Assembly (NCBI RefSeq): GCF_019599145.1
Contig: NZ_CP080647.1
Location: 4,030,001 to 4,094,000 of the forward strand
DNA length: 64,000 bases
Direction of reading: 5' to 3'
DNA from: Streptomyces akebiae
Lineage (GTDB): Bacteria; Actinomycetota; Actinomycetes; Streptomycetales; Streptomycetaceae
This document shows positions 61,658-64,000 of this stretch, in pieces. The notes beneath the pieces were generated by a model that was given only the letters and a program-made list of their open reading frames with translations, did not search any database and had not been told where the DNA came from. Position 1 is the first letter of the stretch. The number at the start of each line of letters is the position of its first letter. The position numbers were made by a program, and so were the translations under genes.

Positions 61658-61813
61658 TAGCTCGACCGGACGAATTCCGTACACTCACGGAACCGGACCA
61701 GGAGCAACTTCCACAGTCACCTGCGCGGGTCGTCCGCAGTTCAGCGGATCCTTCGGCCACCGCGCCCTCTCATGAGCACACGGCAACGACCAGCGGTCTT
61801 TGGCTTCTCCGGA

Positions 61814-61839
61814 AGGTTAGATGACACACGACGTGTCAA
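61814..61839 (-). promoter_or_regulatory. Possible rplJ promoter with overlapping inverted repeat
   Basis: The minus strand shows TTGACA (61834-61839) and TAACCT (61814-61819), but the 14-nt spacing is short for HrdB. The -35 overlaps a perfect inverted repeat TGACAC-N5-GTGTCA (61822-61838), which could be a regulator site. Leader length would be about 235 nt. Confidence 0.35.
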
Positions 61840-61865
61840 GCAAATCCGCTCCCTGAGGCCACCAC

Positions 61866-62771
61866 TCAGCCCTCTCCCGCGCCGTCCACGCGCTCGGCGA
61901 TGTCGACGGTGTCCTCGGCCGGCGGGGTCTCGACGGTCACCGGCCGGTCGACGTCCAGGAGGGTGACGGTCAGGTCGAGCGGGCCCGTGTCGACCATGCG
62001 GCCCTCCTTCAGGATGTGGGTCTCGCCCCGGAGCCGGTACCGCTTGGCCCGGCCGTCGTCGTCGACCCACAGGTCCATGGTGAGCGTCTCCTCGATGCCC
62101 AGCATCATGAACTGGTCGAGGCTGGTCGTCCGCAGCTCACGGGTCGCCTTGTCACGGGCGGCCGTCTGGGCGTCCCGCAGGCTCTTCGTGGTGACCGTTC
62201 CCCGGTAGTGCGTGGTCCCGCTGCCGTCGACCGTCTCCGTACCGACCTCGCGGACCTTCTTCGCACCGGTCAGGAGAGTGGACTGCGCGAGCGGGCTCGC
62301 CTCCAACGCGCTGGGCAGGACGCGGTACGTGTTGTTCTCCGCGCCGCCACGTCCCCACACGGCCGGCCCGACGCTGAACCACTCCTTGTCCGCGGGGGCG
62401 CCGATGGCGGCCGGGTCCCCCTCGGCGTAGAGCACCCCGTCGGCGAACCGCACGTTGACGGGCTTGTCCTCGCTCGCGCCCAGCCCGGTCACTTCCATGC
62501 GCATCGCGGTCGGCCGTACGGTCATCGCCGCCTCGACCCGCATCTTGCCGTGCTCCGGCACCGTGCCGCTCACCCGGTACCGCAGCGACGCGACGTCCGT
62601 GGTCCGCTCGGCGGCCCGGGCCACGGCCTCGGCGGGTGTCCTCGGCTTCGCCTCGGCCTGCGCCTTTGTGCCGCAGGCGGTGGCACCGCCGAGCAGCGCG
62701 GTCACGACGGCGATGCCGACCGCTCTGCGGCGATGTACGGAGCGTACGGAGCCGCCCGCGGCAAACCTCAT
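61866..62771 (-). CDS. Putative lipoprotein (LppX/LprG-like)
   Basis: This 301-aa protein has a lipoprotein signal (HRRRAVGIAVVTALLGGATAC, Cys near 33) and a long beta-rich mature part with the repeated plan RMEVTGLGAS, DGVLYAEGDP, YRGTVTTKSL, MDLWVDDDGRAKRYRLRG of the actinobacterial lipid-carrier-like lipoproteins. It is a clear paralogue of the next gene upstream. It starts at ATG 62771, preceded by GGGGGAC, not at the upstream frame start. A role in lipid or small-molecule carriage is inferred from family resemblance only. Confidence 0.8.
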   Translation of the reverse strand: MRFAAGGSVRSVHRRRAVGIAVVTALLGGATACGTKAQAEAKPRTPAEAVARAAERTTDVASLRYRVSGTVPEHGKMRVEAAMTVRPTAMRMEVTGLGASEDKPVNVRFADGVLYAEGDPAAIGAPADKEWFSVGPAVWGRGGAENNTYRVLPSALEASPLAQSTLLTGAKKVREVGTETVDGSGTTHYRGTVTTKSLRDAQTAARDKATRELRTTSLDQFMMLGIEETLTMDLWVDDDGRAKRYRLRGETHILKEGRMVDTGPLDLTVTLLDVDRPVTVETPPAEDTVDIAERVDGAGEG

Positions 62772-62852
62772 GTGTCCCCCTGTCACCTCACGCCCCACCT
62801 CTGTGGGACGGCTGGGACACTAGCGCCGTCCGGTCGTGTGTGTCCCGCGAAT

Positions 62853-63722
62853 TCAGCTCGTCGGCAGGTGGCTCATCAGGTCCTTGTAGTCGACCGTCTC
62901 GGCGGCCGATGGCTTTTCGGTGGAGACGTCGACGCCGTAGTCGCTGTAGTGGACCGTGGAGTTCACCGTGCCGTTCGCGGTGTCGGCCTTCTCGACCTTC
63001 TTGACCAGCAGGTCGTCGCCGTCGATCCAGAGGTCGATGTCGACGGTGGTGATGCCGGACGCCTTGAGCTGCTCCTCCAGCCGGGCCCGCGTCTCCTCGC
63101 CGAGGTTCGCGTTCCGCTCCTGGAGGTCGGCGACGTCCACGGTGCCGGCGTAGTGCGTGGTCCGCTGCCCGCGTACGTCCTCCTCGCCGACCTTCTCGAC
63201 ATCGCCGGAGGCCAGCAGGAGCCGGACGGACTGGTTCGGTGTGACGCTCTTGAAGTGCTCCTGCACATAGGCGCCGGAGGCCCCGCCGATCATCTCGTCC
63301 ATGTCCTCGTACGCGTACCTGATCCACCGCTTGCCGCCGTACTGTCCGGCGAACAGATCGCCCATGTCCGCGTAGTAGGCGTCCGGCAGGTAGCGGGCCT
63401 CGGTCGAGGTGATGCCCAGCCGGCGCATCTGGTCGGCCGCCTGGCCGCCCGTGTAGGTGATGGTCATGGTGCCGTCCAGGCCGTCGGCCCAGTCGACCTC
63501 GCCGTCCGCCTCGATGGACATCAGCTCGCCCAGGTCGCCGGTGGACTCGATCCGCGACGAGTCCGCGTCGCGGGTGGATTCGTCCGCGAGCTTCAGCGCC
63601 GCGAACGGATCGCCCCCGCCGTCCTCGTCCGAGCCCGGCGAGCCGCAGGCCACCACCCCCGTCAGCGCGGCCACCACCGCGAACGACACAGCCGTACGGC
63701 GACACGTGGTCGTCCTGGTCAT
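62853..63722 (-). CDS. Putative lipoprotein, paralogue of the neighbour
   Basis: This 289-aa protein has signal AVSFAVVAALTGVVAC with the lipidated Cys near 25, then an acidic Gly/Asp linker. The mature domain shows the same pattern as its neighbour: GELMSIEADGEV, DAYYADMGDLF, THYAGTVDVADL, IDLWIDGDDLLVKKVEK. Start MTRTTT is chosen, with GGGGACGG upstream. The two genes lie head to tail between rplA and rplJ, where they separate the L11-L1 and L10-L12 transcription units. Function unknown. Confidence 0.8.
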   Translation of the reverse strand: MTRTTTCRRTAVSFAVVAALTGVVACGSPGSDEDGGGDPFAALKLADESTRDADSSRIESTGDLGELMSIEADGEVDWADGLDGTMTITYTGGQAADQMRRLGITSTEARYLPDAYYADMGDLFAGQYGGKRWIRYAYEDMDEMIGGASGAYVQEHFKSVTPNQSVRLLLASGDVEKVGEEDVRGQRTTHYAGTVDVADLQERNANLGEETRARLEEQLKASGITTVDIDLWIDGDDLLVKKVEKADTANGTVNSTVHYSDYGVDVSTEKPSAAETVDYKDLMSHLPTS

Positions 63723-63836
63723 CCGTCCCCACCCCCAGGGAGATTCACCGTGCTCCGCACAACAGGGCAGCACATTCGCGCGCGTATGCCCACCCGTACG
63801 CCGAAAGACCCGCACCGGGCCCGTATGCCGGAAAGG

Positions 63837-63873
63837 GACGAGCCCCGCACCTCGAAAGGTTGCGGGGCTCGTC
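63837..63873 (-). terminator. rplA terminator with UUCG loop
   Basis: Arms 63837-63852 and 63857-63873 form a 16-bp stem with one bulged base; the minus-strand loop is UUCG. It lies 45 nt after the rplA stop and ends the rplK-rplA transcript. Confidence 0.8.
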
Positions 63874-63917
63874 CTCGGGCTCTGCGTCCGCGACGCGACT
63901 GCCGGTGAGCGTCAGGC

Positions 63918-64000
63918 TCAGACGGCGGCCGGGTCCTCCTCGACGAGGAGGTTGCGGGTGCGGTTGGAGTCGATCGGAATGCCGGGGCCGATCGTGGTGC
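63918..64000 (-). CDS. rplA: 50S ribosomal protein L1 (C-terminal fragment)
   Basis: Only the last 27 codons lie in the window. The minus-strand reading ends TTIGPGIPIDSNRTRNLL, then VEEDPAAV and a TGA; this matches the C-terminus of streptomycete L1. The gene continues past the right edge, preceded elsewhere by rplK. L1 forms the mobile stalk that releases deacylated tRNA. It was read directly because it is cut by the edge. Confidence 0.9.
   Translation of the reverse strand, partial: TTIGPGIPIDSNRTRNLLVEEDPAAV

Noticed and set aside
61814..61839. Confident rplJ promoter
   Set aside because: The hexamers are good but the 14-nt spacing is too short, so it is kept only as a low-confidence candidate.

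Overview
The window is a high-GC actinobacterial chromosome segment, almost certainly Streptomyces. Gene order, GTG/TTG starts and protein lengths (EF-Tu 397 aa, RpoB 1161 aa, RpoC 1299 aa, S12 123 aa) match the core ribosomal region of that genus. There are no rRNA or tRNA genes, CRISPR arrays or insertion sequences that I can see. Nearly all housekeeping genes lie on the minus strand, so transcription of the core runs from right to left.

Housekeeping blocks, in transcription order (right to left): the 3' end of rplA with its terminator; two paralogous lipoprotein genes; rplJ-rplL with a structured leader and terminator; rpoB-rpoC with a clear promoter and a terminal UUCG hairpin; the str operon rpsL-rpsG-fusA-tuf with promoter and UUCG terminator; and the S10/spc super-cluster rpsJ-rplC-rplD-rplW-rplB-rpsS-rplV-rpsC-rplP-rpmC-rpsQ-rplN-rplX-rplE-rpsZ-rpsH-rplF-rplR-rpsE-rpmD-rplO, a terminator, then secY-adk-map-infA-rpmJ, cut by the left edge. 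The S10 and str operons each carry the same near-identical leader element about 50-90 nt before the first gene.

Two accessory blocks interrupt this core. The first (about 14.2-40.5 kb, between rpsJ and tuf) starts with a two-gene RNA-repair cassette (RNA ligase-kinase; DUF504-EEP-2H-nucleotidyltransferase). It continues with a secreted protein, a GHKL ATPase fused to a PD-(D/E)XK-like nuclease, a single-chain Type ISP restriction-modification enzyme, a VapB antitoxin whose VapC partner is reduced to a stub, a DUF397/XRE-DUF5753/HATPase regulatory trio, and a membrane nSTAND NTPase with 14 WD40 repeats. It ends with an HTH protein, a Uma2 protein, a xylan-degrading pair (GH10 xylanase plus GH115 glucuronidase) and an ECF sigma/anti-sigma-like pair. 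The stretch from the RNA-repair cassette to the WD40 protein looks like a defence/stress island.

The second accessory block (about 46.1-52.4 kb, plus strand, between rpsL and rpoC) is the most interesting part. It is a tightly packed operon: a Crp/Fnr-type cyclic-nucleotide regulator, a class III nucleotidyl cyclase with its catalytic residues intact, a HEAT-like NTPase-like protein, an SPFH-like protein, a Pycsar-effector-like (PycTM/DUF5706) membrane protein and an M48 metalloprotease. I interpret it as an expanded Pycsar-type cyclic-nucleotide defence or stress system with its own regulator. That function is inference.
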